From: Cyanobium sp. Cruz-8D1
Lineage (GTDB): Bacteria > Cyanobacteriota > Cyanobacteriia > PCC-6307 > Cyanobiaceae
Direction: 5' to 3'
DNA length: 64,000 bases
Assembly (NCBI RefSeq): GCF_024345975.1
Contig: NZ_JAGQCD010000001.1
Span: forward strand, 223,980 to 287,979
The position numbers and the translations under genes are program-made. The notes under the pieces are model-generated. The model searched no databases and was not told the DNA's origin. It worked only from the letters and a program-made list of their open reading frames with translations. Below are positions 26,684 to 35,472 of this stretch, piece after piece; position 1 is the stretch's first letter; the number at the start of each line of letters is the position of its first letter.

Positions 26684-28476
26684 AGCAGGGTCTCGAGCCG
26701 ATCCCGCTGCAGCGCCGTGAGCGGTCCCCAGGTCCCGCCGACAGCACGGGCGTGCTGGGCCATCGGTACGAAGGGCAGCGTCAGATCCGGCCACAGACCC
26801 TCCAGGGTGAGGGGCCCGGTCGCCTCCAGAGCGCGGGCAGCCTCGGCGCTTGCCAGGCAGAGTTCAGCGCCGCTGGCGCTGATCGCCTGCAGGCGTCCTG
26901 GCTCGACTCCCCTCTGGTGGAGCAGCTGAACCGGTAGGGACAGGGCGAACCAGGGCGTCCCATCACTCCGGGGCCGATCCCAGCAACTGCGGATGGCCAG
27001 CAGCAGCAGCAGACCATTGAGCAGACTCCAGCCCGCTACCACCCCGAGCGTGGCGGCGGTGACCGGCAGCGCCGCCCCCTGGCCGGCCAGCAGCGGCAGC
27101 CGACCCGGCGCCAGGTTTCCCAGGGCCAGCAGCTGCAGGGCGAGCAGCACCACCAGTGGCAGGAGCAGGCCCGCAGCGGGGCCGGTGGTCCCCTGGCCCG
27201 TCACCGCCTTCGGGGTGACCTTGAACCGGCGTGGCCGGCCCAGGGCCGTGGACACCACGGCGGCGCAGATCGGCAGCAGGAAGATCCAGCGGTAGAGCTC
27301 CGGCAGGATCGCGGCGCGGGCATGGCCGCTCAGCCAGCGGGTGAGCAGCAGCTGGCTGAGGAAGAACGGCAGGGCGATGCTGACCAGCGCCTCGCCGCCG
27401 ATGAGGATTGGGGCGATCCCCAGCAGGCCCAGGCTGAGCGGCGTGCAGAGCAGCACCAGCTGGGCCGGAAAGCTGAACCAATGCAGGATGCCCTCGCTGT
27501 AGGCCAGCCGTTGCAGGGGACTGAGCCCGGGGATCCGCAGCGGGTCGGCGCCGGTGCGGAGGGTCTGCAGCGAACCGCTGCCCCAACGACAGCGTTGCCG
27601 GGCCATGGCCGCGGCCGTGAACGGCGCCAGGCCGGCGCTGAGCTTTTCGGAGAGGTAGTGGTTGCGGTAGCCCGCGGCCGTGATCCGGATGCCGGTGGCG
27701 AGATCCTCCGAGGGGGTGGCCGTTTCGAAGCCCCCCACCTGCTCCAGGGCGTCGCGCCGCATCACGAAGGAAGTGCCGGCGCAGACCACCGCATTGAGGT
27801 TCTGGCGGGTGGGCTGGATCCAGCGGTAGAAGCTCTCCTCATCCGGCAGCAGCCAGCGCTCCAGGCGCAGGTTGCGCATCACCGGATCGGCATTCATGTA
27901 GCTCTGGGGGGTCTGCACGAACCCCACGGACGGATCACGGAACAGGCCGGCCGTGCGGCTCAGGAAGGGCCGCAGCGGCACGACATCGGCATCGAACACC
28001 GCCACCAGATCGCCTTGGCAGTGGCGCAGTCCGTGGTTGAGGTTGCCCGCCTTGGCATGGGGGTGGTCCTTCCGGGCGAGATAGCGGCAGCCGAGGCGCT
28101 CGCAGAGCTCCGCCAGCTCTTGCCTGCCGGCATCGTCCAGCAGCCAGACCGTCAGGTCCGGGTAGTCCATCGCCAGACAGCCCCGCAGGCAGCGCTCCAC
28201 CAGCTCGGCCGGTTCACCGCAGCTGGGCACCAGCACATCGATCGCCGGCGCTGGCACAGGGATGGGGCTCGCCGGGGGCACGGGCCGCTCGGGCAGCAGG
28301 GTGAACCACAGCTGCAGGAAGAAGCCGGCCAGCAGCACCAGTTCGGCCGCCAGCGTCAGCAGGCTCAATGTGGTGGACAGGGGGGTGGCCAGGTTGAGGC
28401 TTCCGCTGACGCGCCAGTGCAGGTACCTGGCCCCCAGCAACGTCAGCAGCACCACGGCCCAGGGCAAACGCGTCAT
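26509..28476 (-). CDS. cellulose-synthase-like glycosyltransferase (GT2)
   Basis: A 655-residue membrane glycosyltransferase. Two N-terminal membrane helices precede a GT2 domain with VDVLVPSCGEP, DDAG, FDADVVPL (DxD), TPQSYMNAD, the SEDLATGIRI base motif and QRCRWGSG (QxxRW). Further membrane helices follow, and a PilZ-like start (RRFKVTPK) precedes a C-terminal cytosolic region. It probably extrudes a beta-glucan or similar polymer. No cellulose-accessory genes are near. ATG at 28476 begins MTRLPWAVVLL; the frame before it is not conserved-looking. Confidence 0.85.
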   Translation of the reverse strand: MTRLPWAVVLLTLLGARYLHWRVSGSLNLATPLSTTLSLLTLAAELVLLAGFFLQLWFTLLPERPVPPASPIPVPAPAIDVLVPSCGEPAELVERCLRGCLAMDYPDLTVWLLDDAGRQELAELCERLGCRYLARKDHPHAKAGNLNHGLRHCQGDLVAVFDADVVPLRPFLSRTAGLFRDPSVGFVQTPQSYMNADPVMRNLRLERWLLPDEESFYRWIQPTRQNLNAVVCAGTSFVMRRDALEQVGGFETATPSEDLATGIRITAAGYRNHYLSEKLSAGLAPFTAAAMARQRCRWGSGSLQTLRTGADPLRIPGLSPLQRLAYSEGILHWFSFPAQLVLLCTPLSLGLLGIAPILIGGEALVSIALPFFLSQLLLTRWLSGHARAAILPELYRWIFLLPICAAVVSTALGRPRRFKVTPKAVTGQGTTGPAAGLLLPLVVLLALQLLALGNLAPGRLPLLAGQGAALPVTAATLGVVAGWSLLNGLLLLLAIRSCWDRPRSDGTPWFALSLPVQLLHQRGVEPGRLQAISASGAELCLASAEAARALEATGPLTLEGLWPDLTLPFVPMAQHARAVGGTWGPLTALQRDRLETLLYRREGLWPTLRAPFELRTLPLVLLRTLQRIGPESWFRRSLIPQRPQAFRPSSTGSSA

Positions 28477-28564
28477 CGACCCTGACCAATTGTTAAGCAA
28501 ATCTAGGTGGTTGCGACGGGCCCGAGTCCGCAGCCTCCGTCCTTGTCTGCCGGTGGAGCCCATG

Positions 28565-28593
28565 AAAAAGCCCGGCTTCCAGAAGAGCCGGGC
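28565..28593 (-). terminator. Rho-independent terminator, possibly of an unannotated transcript
   Basis: On the minus strand GCCCGGCTCTT pairs with the GAAGCCGGGC side (stem GCCCGGCT/AGCCGGGC), then TTTTT. It lies 517 bases after the stop of the last minus-strand gene (29110), which is far for an operon end. Confidence 0.75.
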
Positions 28594-29109
28594 ATGGGTG
28601 GAACAAGGATTGTTCCTGTGTTGTGTTGATCGGTCTGATGTCGGTGTGGATTTGGACGATCAGAGGGGCTGACGATCAGGTCCTTGGGGACCGTTGATGG
28701 GTGATGACGAAAGAAGGCCGAGGATGCCCGCTCCGTCATGAACGCGCCATCGAAAAGAGGTCAGCTGGGCTGGGGATCCGTGGGAGTCCCCGGGAGGTGG
28801 TTTTCGGAGTCGGAGTTGCTGGCGGTGGCACCTGGGGCCGAGGCATCCAGGTGCCGGTTTCCATAAACCCGTGGGCACCTGAACGATGCATCGGGTGATC
28901 TGCAAGAGAACGGGAAACCGTTGTTGGGAACAAGACTGTTGGAGCAGGGGCCTGCCGTCAACGCACTCCTGAAACCTGACCGGGTGGTGTCTCTTCCATC
29001 ACTGGAGCCTCCTGGTTGATACAGTCACTCTCTCCCTTCTGGAGCGTTCTGGCTATAGGCAGTTCTGCTGATCTTCCACTGGTCCGGAGATGACGTGCCC
29101 CTGGCGATC
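28594..29109. other. gene-poor stretch with possible small RNA
   Basis: About 515 bases without a protein-coding frame of family character. Minus-strand frames of 60-80 codons are present but low in confidence. A clean minus-strand terminator at 28565-28593 ends whatever is transcribed here: a long 3' UTR of the 29110-30357 gene or an independent small RNA. Confidence 0.4.
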
Positions 29110-30357
29110 TCAGGCATCGGGGCGCTGGGCCACCAGGGCTTCGTAGGCGGTGCAGAAGGCCTCGCCCAGGGAGTCCCGCAACGGCCCGTCGTGGCGGAAC
29201 GCCTCCAGGGCATCGGCCTGACAGGTGGGCAGGGAGGGAGCACCCACCGGCGCCTGCACATAGGTGTTCAGGTCGCTGCGGGGGCCGGGGTCGAGGCGCC
29301 GCTCAATGCCGTCGAGCCCTGACGCCAGCACGGCGGCCTGGAGCAGGTAGGGGTTGGCGGCACCGTCGCCGAGGCGCAGCTCAATCCGCTGGTCGTCGGG
29401 GATGCGCACCATGTGGGTGCGGTTGTTGCCGCCGTAACTGATCCAGGAGGGTGACCAGGTGGCGCCGGAGCTGGTGACGGAGCGGGCCAGGCGCCGATAG
29501 CTGCCGGCCACCGGATTGGTGAGGGCGCACAGGGCCGGGGCATGGGCCAGCAGGCCGGCGACAAACTGATAGGCCAGTTCCGACAGGCCCTTCTCCCCCG
29601 CCGGGTCGTGAAACACGTTGTGCCCCGCTTCGTCCCAAAGCGAGGCATGCAGGTGGGCGCCGTTGCCGGTGAGGGCCGCGATCGGCTTGGGCTGGAAGCT
29701 CACCCGCACCCCATGGCGTTCGGCCTGGGCGGCGGCCATGACCCGGAAAAAGGCATGGCGATCCGCCGTCAGCAGCGATTCGGCATAGGTCCAGTTGAGT
29801 TCGAACTGGCCGTTGGCGTCTTCGTGATCGGCCTGGTAAGGCCCCCAGCCGAGGCTCTCCATGCCCTCCAGCAGCGCACTGATCAGGGGGTAGTGCCGCA
29901 TCAGGGCCAGCTGGTCGTAGCAGGGCTTCGACTGCCGGTCGAGGCCATCGGCGATGGCGTCCCGCTCCGGGTCCATCAGGAAGAACTCCGCCTCGACGCC
30001 ACTGCGGAACTGCAGGCCCAGGGCGGCCGCCCTGGCGATCTGCCGCTGCAGTACCCGCCGGGGGGACTGCTCCAGCACCTGCCCTTCCACCTGCAGATCC
30101 GTTGCCACCCAGGCCACCTCGTGCTGCCAGGGGAGCACCATCAAGCTGGTGGGATCGGGGATCGCCAGCACGTCCGGGTCGGCCGGCGTCATGTCCAGCC
30201 AGGCGGCGAAACCGGCGAAACCGGCTCCGGAACGGGCCAGTTCGGCGGCCGCGGCGGCCGGCACCAGCTTGGCCCGCTGCACCCCAAACAGATCGCAGAA
30301 CGAGAACAGGAAGTGCCGGATGCCATGGGTGGCGGCGAAGCGGGCCAGATCGGTCAT
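29110..30357 (-). CDS. glutamine-synthetase-family ligase (GlnT / gamma-glutamylmethylamide synthetase type)
   Basis: A 415-residue GS-fold ligase. Seen: LPWQHEVAW, the metal Glu in GVEAEFFLM, DHEDANGQFELN, GNGAHLHASL with the substrate His, NNRTHMVRIP and IELRLGDGAANPY. It is similar to the larger protein at 37391-38755, and both belong to the GlnT-like group that includes ligases joining glutamate to methylamine or other amines. It could make glutamine or a gamma-glutamyl amide. Third gene of a minus-strand operon with a desaturase-like protein and an alpha/beta hydrolase. Third GS-type gene in this window. Confidence 0.8.
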   Translation of the reverse strand: MTDLARFAATHGIRHFLFSFCDLFGVQRAKLVPAAAAAELARSGAGFAGFAAWLDMTPADPDVLAIPDPTSLMVLPWQHEVAWVATDLQVEGQVLEQSPRRVLQRQIARAAALGLQFRSGVEAEFFLMDPERDAIADGLDRQSKPCYDQLALMRHYPLISALLEGMESLGWGPYQADHEDANGQFELNWTYAESLLTADRHAFFRVMAAAQAERHGVRVSFQPKPIAALTGNGAHLHASLWDEAGHNVFHDPAGEKGLSELAYQFVAGLLAHAPALCALTNPVAGSYRRLARSVTSSGATWSPSWISYGGNNRTHMVRIPDDQRIELRLGDGAANPYLLQAAVLASGLDGIERRLDPGPRSDLNTYVQAPVGAPSLPTCQADALEAFRHDGPLRDSLGEAFCTAYEALVAQRPDA

Positions 30358-30400
30358 CGGGGGGAGTGAGAAGGAAGAGGAGTCAGGGGCCTGGAGGCGG

Positions 30401-31432
30401 TCAGCCGGCGCAGAGCCGCTCCACGGCGGCCCGTATCTGGCACTGCTCAGCCGGGGCGTCGCGGGGATTGCCGGCCCGGTGCCCGAGGTCGGACTCCAGG
30501 ACCTCGAAATGGGCGCCGCTGATCAGGGCGGCCTCGGCCCCACAGTCCTCGGGGGTGAAATAGAGGTCGTGGCGGCCAGCGATCACGGCGGTGCGGGCCT
30601 GGATCCGGCCGAGGGCTGCGGCCAGGTCGGCTTCGGCGTCCCCCGACGCGAGCCCCGCGGCGGCGGCCACGTCGTTCGCCAGCCAGACGTCCAGCATCGC
30701 CAGCAGGTCGTGGGGGTCATGGCGGCGGTAGGCGGGCAGCCAGGCCTCCTCCACGTAGGCCTCGACGCTGGCGTAACCCAGCTGGTGATGGGCGCCACGG
30801 CGGTAGAAGGGCTGGCTGGCGGCCCAGCTGGCGTAGATCAGGGCAAAGGTGCGCAACCCCTGCTCCGGCGCACCCCGGAAGCGACGTCCATCCCAGTGGG
30901 GATCGGCGGTGAGGGCCTGGCGGAGGCTGAGCAGGAACACCCGGTTGTGGGGGGTGGTGCGCGCCGTGCCGCAGACACAGCAGATCCGCTGGGTTCGCTC
31001 CGGCTCGAGCACCGCCCAGTGGTAGGCCTGCTGGGCGCCCATCGACCAGCCATAGATCAGGGCGGGGGAGGTCACCGCAAACACCTCCTCCAGCAGCCGG
31101 CGCTGGGCGGCCACGTTGTCGCGGTGATCAACGGACCAGCGGCCGCCCGTCAGACCTGGAGCACCGGTGCTGGGGCTGCTGGAGCGGCCGTTGCCGAACT
31201 GGCTCACCAGCACCACGCACCAGCGCTCCGGATCGAGGATCGGACCCACCACCCAGTCGATGTCCTCGGGCCAGGCGCCATAGGAGCTGGGGTAGAGCAC
31301 CAGGTTGGAGCAGTCCGTGGCCAGGGTTCCATAAACCCGGTAATCGAGCCAAGCGGCGGGCAGCCATCCCCCACCGGCGAGGGGGACATCCCCTAGCGCG
31401 AAGCGGCGCGGGGGAGCAAGGGTGGGTGGCAA
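30401..31432 (-). CDS. alpha/beta hydrolase of the MetX-like type
   Basis: A 343-residue protein with a TTG start. The nucleophile elbow is YGWSMGAQQAY (Ser), the acid Asp is in AGRHDLYF and the His in DLGHRAGNP. N-terminal LDYRVYGTL and LVLYPSSYG resemble homoserine O-acetyltransferase-like hydrolases. The acetyltransferase function is not proven; such proteins also act as amidases or esterases. It lies 11 bases after the desaturase-like gene and 43 before the GlnT-like ligase, so it shares their transcript. Confidence 0.78.
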   Translation of the reverse strand: MPPTLAPPRRFALGDVPLAGGGWLPAAWLDYRVYGTLATDCSNLVLYPSSYGAWPEDIDWVVGPILDPERWCVVLVSQFGNGRSSSPSTGAPGLTGGRWSVDHRDNVAAQRRLLEEVFAVTSPALIYGWSMGAQQAYHWAVLEPERTQRICCVCGTARTTPHNRVFLLSLRQALTADPHWDGRRFRGAPEQGLRTFALIYASWAASQPFYRRGAHHQLGYASVEAYVEEAWLPAYRRHDPHDLLAMLDVWLANDVAAAAGLASGDAEADLAAALGRIQARTAVIAGRHDLYFTPEDCGAEAALISGAHFEVLESDLGHRAGNPRDAPAEQCQIRAAVERLCAG

Positions 31433-31443
31433 GGGATCGGGAC

Positions 31444-32415
31444 TCAGGGGAGGGCCAGCCGGGCGGGGTCGCGTACGAAGGTGCGATGCACGGCCAGATA
31501 ACCCGGATCGAGGTGCACTTCATGGGGGGCCAGATGGCCGTGGGCTTCGGCGAGGGCGTGAAAAGGAAGGGAGGGGTAGAGGTGGTGCTCGACATGGAAC
31601 GGCATTTCCCACATCAGCCAGCGCAGCGGCGCCCAGGTGAGGGTGGTGCGGGTGTTGCTGAGGCCGTCGCTGCCGGTGCTGCAGCCGCCATGCTCGGCCA
31701 GCAGCACGAAACGCAGCAGGGGTTGGCCGACGGCGAGGGGCAGCAGCCAGAACCAGAACAGGGCGCCATTGGCCTGCCAGAGGGAGGCCGCCAGCAGCAG
31801 GGCGTAAACGGCGAACTGCAGCCGGATCGAGCCGGTGACCGCCGTCGCGGCCTCGGCGGGGATGTAGGGCCTGCCGCCGAAGTCACCGCGCAGGCCGGCG
31901 GCGTGGCCCCGGATCTTGCCGATCCACCAGGGCAGGCCGCTGAGCTCCAGCAGGTAACCGCCCAGGGTGCTGGCGGGCGCCTGCTCCAGCTCGGGATCGA
32001 GACCCGGCTGGTGGGTGAAGCGATGGTGCCACTGGTGGTAGCGGCGGTAGTAATCAGCGTTGTAGAAGCTCAGCACACCGGCCCACCAGGCCAAGGCGTC
32101 GTTGGCGTCCTTGCTGGCGAAGGCGGTGCGGTGACCGCACTCATGCATGGCGCAGAATCCGAAGGCCAGGCCCCATCCCAGCAGCAGCAGACCCACCAGC
32201 CGCAGGGCCCAGAGGGCCGGGCTGGGCAGCTCGGGCAAGGCAGGGAAGCCCCAGAGCAAGGCTCCAACCGCCAGCAGCGTGAGATGGCAGCCGAGCTGCC
32301 GCCAACCGGGCCCATTGCGGCGCTCGTTGAGACGCTGCAACAGGGGGCCTGACAGCAACGGCGCGGCGGCTCCGGGGCCGGTCGCTGGTGGCGCGGAGGA
32401 GGGTGAGGCGGTCAC
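31444..32415 (-). CDS. membrane fatty-acid-desaturase family protein
   Basis: A 323-residue membrane di-iron enzyme with the three His boxes HECGHR, HQWHHRFTH and HVEHHLYP and four membrane helices. The family includes acyl desaturases and hydroxylases. The box pattern is closer to hydroxylase/crtR-like or small desaturases than to the acyl-lipid DesA-C type. No ATG fits; the GTG at 32415 is used. First gene of an operon with an alpha/beta hydrolase and a GlnT-like ligase. Substrate unknown. Confidence 0.8.
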   Translation of the reverse strand: MTASPSSAPPATGPGAAAPLLSGPLLQRLNERRNGPGWRQLGCHLTLLAVGALLWGFPALPELPSPALWALRLVGLLLLGWGLAFGFCAMHECGHRTAFASKDANDALAWWAGVLSFYNADYYRRYHQWHHRFTHQPGLDPELEQAPASTLGGYLLELSGLPWWIGKIRGHAAGLRGDFGGRPYIPAEAATAVTGSIRLQFAVYALLLAASLWQANGALFWFWLLPLAVGQPLLRFVLLAEHGGCSTGSDGLSNTRTTLTWAPLRWLMWEMPFHVEHHLYPSLPFHALAEAHGHLAPHEVHLDPGYLAVHRTFVRDPARLALP

Positions 32416-32586
32416 GGAGGGGGCAGCTGGCCTGTGGAGGTGGAAGACCAGGGTCCACTGTCCCGCTCGCGGTCCGCCCGCCACCGTCCGTTGTGAACAT
32501 TTGCCCCGGGCCTGGCGCCTGGTGGGCACGGTTACCCGTCCTGGCTGGGCGGCAGGGAAGAGTGGGACGCGCCTGAGGCGGGTCTG

Positions 32587-33447
32587 GTGACGTCCCTTCT
32601 GTTTTTTTCCCTGTGGGGATTTCAAGGCTCCCTGGCCCTGGCCCTGCAGACGGCCAAGCGGGGGGGCTTCGATGGGCTGGAGCTGAACGTCCGCCATCCC
32701 TGCCTGCTGGCCGACGCGGATGGCCCAGCCCGCCTGCGGGATTCCGGCAGGCCCCTGGTGCTGGAGGTGGTGACCGGCGGCGGCTACGTGCCGGGGCTGG
32801 GCTGCACAGCGGCGCAACACCTGGCGGAATTGGACGAGCTGCTGCAACGCTGCGTCGGGTTGCGGCCCCACCGGGTGACCGTGCTCGCCGGCAGCGATGC
32901 CTGGCCGCTTGAGCGGCAACGCTCTTTTCTGGCTGAGGCGCTGGCGCTGGCGGAAGCGACCGGCCTGGCGGTGAGCTTCGAAACCCACCGATCCCGCTGC
33001 CTGGGGATGCCCTGGACCATCGCCCCCCTGCTGGACGCCCTGCCCGGGCTGCGGCTCACGGCGGATCTCAGCCACTGGTGTGTCGTCGCCGAGCGACTGA
33101 TGACCCCGGAACTGGAGCCGGTCCAGGCGATGGCGGATCGGGTGGACCACATCCACGCACGGGTAGGCCATGCCCAGGGTCCGCAGGTGTCCCACCCCTT
33201 CGCCCCCGAGCATGGCGAGGCGTTGGCGGCCCACCTGGCCTGCTGGCAACTGTTCAGCGAACGGGCCCTGAAGCGGGGGGCGCCACCGCTGAGTTTCACG
33301 CCCGAATTCGGCCCTGATGGCTATTTGCCCACCCTGCCCTTCACCGACCAGCCGGTGGCCGACCTGCTGACGATCAATTGCGCCATGGCCGGTTGGTTGC
33401 GTCGCCTTTTTCCAGCTGCAGCCGGCGATAAGATGTGTTCACCATGA
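32587..33447 (+). CDS. xylose-isomerase-like TIM barrel protein
   Basis: A 286-residue protein (GTG start) of the AP endonuclease 2 / sugar isomerase superfamily. Metal-site candidates are VSFETHR (Glu), TADLSHW (Asp, His), DHIHARVGH (His) and TPEFGPDGY (Glu). The fold usually carries sugar epimerases or isomerases. It is alone on the plus strand between two minus-strand operons and is divergent from the desaturase-hydrolase-ligase operon. Substrate not known. Confidence 0.75.
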   Translation: MTSLLFFSLWGFQGSLALALQTAKRGGFDGLELNVRHPCLLADADGPARLRDSGRPLVLEVVTGGGYVPGLGCTAAQHLAELDELLQRCVGLRPHRVTVLAGSDAWPLERQRSFLAEALALAEATGLAVSFETHRSRCLGMPWTIAPLLDALPGLRLTADLSHWCVVAERLMTPELEPVQAMADRVDHIHARVGHAQGPQVSHPFAPEHGEALAAHLACWQLFSERALKRGAPPLSFTPEFGPDGYLPTLPFTDQPVADLLTINCAMAGWLRRLFPAAAGDKMCSP

Positions 33448-33463
33448 ACAGACTTAAGCCGTG

Positions 33464-33691
33464 ATGGACATGACCGAAGCTCCGATCGCAACCCCGACAT
33501 CCACCCCGACATCCACCCCTACCTCCGCAGCAACCGATCCCCGCCAGTCTGTGCTGGTGGCCTCCCTGCGCGCCCGATACGCCATCGCCGACCAGCGCCA
33601 GGATGCGAACGCCAAGCAGGCCCTGTTCAAGGAGGCTGTCTATCTGGGCATCCGCCCCGACGCGTACCAGGGCTCCAGCAGCGCCGCGTAG
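33464..33691 (+). CDS. conserved small protein with Thr/Pro repeat
   Basis: A 75-residue protein (ATG at 33464; GTG at 33461 and ATG at 33470 also fit). After a repeat TPTSTPTSTPTS encoded by 12-base units (about 33489-33525) comes a charged helical stretch, VASLRARYAIADQRQDANAKQALFKEAVYLGI split over about residues 32-65. Unknown function. It overlaps the 3' end of the convergent Rieske gene by about 50 bases. Confidence 0.55.
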   Translation: MDMTEAPIATPTSTPTSTPTSAATDPRQSVLVASLRARYAIADQRQDANAKQALFKEAVYLGIRPDAYQGSSSAA

Positions 33692-34689
33692 ATCGCCTGC
33701 TGGTGCAGGATCCGGGCCTCCAGTCGGTGGGGAGGTCCGCTGAGGAATCCTTCGCCGTATCCCCGCTGGGCGGATTCCACCAAGACGCGGTCTTCGGCGA
33801 GAAAGCTGACCATCTCCGCCATCAGAACCTCCCCTTCGCCCTTGCGGGCTTCCGGGCCCAGCAGCCACACCTGCATCGTGCAGCTGGTGAGGTTCTCAGG
33901 CAGAAACTGGATCAGGGCCAGGCGTCCGTCGGGCCACAGCAGCAGGTGGTTCCAGGGCGGTAGACCGAAAGTGAGGAATTCGGTGTCCCCGTCCTGCCAC
34001 GGGGTGGCCAGCAGATTGGCCCAGGTGCCGAAGCGGTGGCTGTAGTGGCGCACAGGGCCCTGCATCCTGTGCAGAGTGGTGGGATGGGCGATGGCGACGT
34101 GGTAATCGTCGAGGGTGTTGTCGTGGGCGATCTTCCAGTTGCAGGCCAGGGTTTGCCTGTGGAAGGCCAAGGGCACCAGGGGCTGGCTGAGGGGGGTGGC
34201 GGCTTCCTGCAGCGGTAGATCCAGCTGGTCGTCGAGGGGGATCGGATCGGCCCCGGGAGCCACCCAGATCAGGGAGGCCCGCAGCTCGCAGCCCAGACCC
34301 TCAAGCGGCCAGGCGCCGCGATCGAACGGTTCAACGAACTCCGCTTCCCGGGCGGCCGCCAACAGCGTTCCGCCCAGGTCATAGGTCCAGCCGTGGTACG
34401 GGCACACCAGCCTGCGGCAGGCCACGGTGCCTTCGGCCGGCTCGCGGAAGGCCACGGCCCGGTGGGGGCAGCGGTTGCGGAAGGCCCGCACGACGCCATC
34501 GCGGCCACGGCAGAGCAGCACCGGCAGGCCCAGCAGCTCCACCGCCAGGACATGACCAGGGGGCAGATCGGCGGCGGCGGCGACGGGATGCCAGAAGCGC
34601 GTGGCGACGTGCTGGCGCTCGAGGGCGGCCACGGCTTCGGAGCGGTAGAGCTCTGGCGGCAGAAAGGCGGCTGCGGGGGCGGAATCCAT
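33640..34689 (-). CDS. Rieske non-heme iron oxygenase, alpha subunit type
   Basis: A 349-residue oxygenase. The Rieske cluster ligands are C74 and H76 (NRCPHR) with C96 and H99 (CPYHGW). The catalytic iron site is in NWKIAHDNTLDDYHVAIAHP: two His and the bridging Asp. Such enzymes hydroxylate or N-demethylate small molecules (carnitine, betaine, trigonelline and similar). No reductase gene is near, so a host ferredoxin may serve. It is the last gene of the riboswitch-led guanidine operon, 10 bases after the ABC ATPase. A role on substituted guanidines is inference. Confidence 0.87.
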   Translation of the reverse strand: MDSAPAAAFLPPELYRSEAVAALERQHVATRFWHPVAAAADLPPGHVLAVELLGLPVLLCRGRDGVVRAFRNRCPHRAVAFREPAEGTVACRRLVCPYHGWTYDLGGTLLAAAREAEFVEPFDRGAWPLEGLGCELRASLIWVAPGADPIPLDDQLDLPLQEAATPLSQPLVPLAFHRQTLACNWKIAHDNTLDDYHVAIAHPTTLHRMQGPVRHYSHRFGTWANLLATPWQDGDTEFLTFGLPPWNHLLLWPDGRLALIQFLPENLTSCTMQVWLLGPEARKGEGEVLMAEMVSFLAEDRVLVESAQRGYGEGFLSGPPHRLEARILHQQAIYAALLEPWYASGRMPR

Positions 34690-34699
34690 CGAAGAGCGC

Positions 34700-35467
34700 T
34701 CAGAGCAGGGAGCCATCCAGGCTGCGTAGGCGGCCTGCGAGCTCCTCGCGCAGCTCAAGAAAGGGTTGGGACACCCGCAGGTGGCGCAGATCGGAACGGT
34801 CCAGCCGCACGTCGACGCTGTGCACGATCCTGCCGGGTCGCGGCGCCATGATGTGCACCGTGCCGGCGAGGAGCAGGGCTTCCTCGATGTCGTGGGTGAT
34901 CAGCAGGGCCGTGAGTCCCGTGGTCTTCCAGAGGTCGTGCAGGAATTCCTGCATCGATTCTCTGATCTGCAGATCGAGGGCCCCGAAGGGTTCGTCCAGG
35001 AGCAGAACCTTCGGCTCGGTGGCCAGGGCCCGGGCGATCGCCACCCGCTGCTGCATGCCCCCGGAGAGTTCCTGCGGCAGCAGCCGGGCCGCATCGGCCA
35101 GCCCGACCACGTCGAGGAAGTAGGCGGTCCGCTCCCGGATCTCCGTCTTGTCCCTGCCCTGGAGTGACAGGCCGAAGGCGACGTTCTGGGCCGCCGTGAG
35201 CCAGGGGTAGAGGCTGTACTTCTGGAACACCATGCCCCGGTCGGAACCGGGGCGCCGGACTTGTTCACCGTCGAGATGGATGGTGCCCTCGCTGGGCCGC
35301 TCCAGACCGGCGATCAGGCGCATCACGGTGGATTTGCCGGACCCCGAACTCCCCACCAGGGCCATGAACTGACCCGAAACCAGCTCGAAACTGATGTCCT
35401 GGAGCACGAGCTTGCGATCACGCCCCTCACCGAAGCTCTTGGAAACCTGGGAAACCTGAAGGTGCAT
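34700..35467 (-). CDS. ABC transporter ATP-binding protein (guanidine importer, probable)
   Basis: A 255-residue ATPase of the SsuB/TauB/NrtD group. Walker A is GSSGSGKST, the signature LSGGMQQRVAIARAL, Walker B VLLLDEPFGALD, with the switch His in LLITHDIEEA. It powers import with the permease encoded 5 bases upstream and the lipoprotein before that. The location in a guanidine-riboswitch operon points to guanidine or a related cation as substrate; family membership alone would suggest sulfonates or nitrate. Confidence 0.9.
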   Translation of the reverse strand: MHLQVSQVSKSFGEGRDRKLVLQDISFELVSGQFMALVGSSGSGKSTVMRLIAGLERPSEGTIHLDGEQVRRPGSDRGMVFQKYSLYPWLTAAQNVAFGLSLQGRDKTEIRERTAYFLDVVGLADAARLLPQELSGGMQQRVAIARALATEPKVLLLDEPFGALDLQIRESMQEFLHDLWKTTGLTALLITHDIEEALLLAGTVHIMAPRPGRIVHSVDVRLDRSDLRHLRVSQPFLELREELAGRLRSLDGSLL

Positions 35468-35472
35468 GGCGT

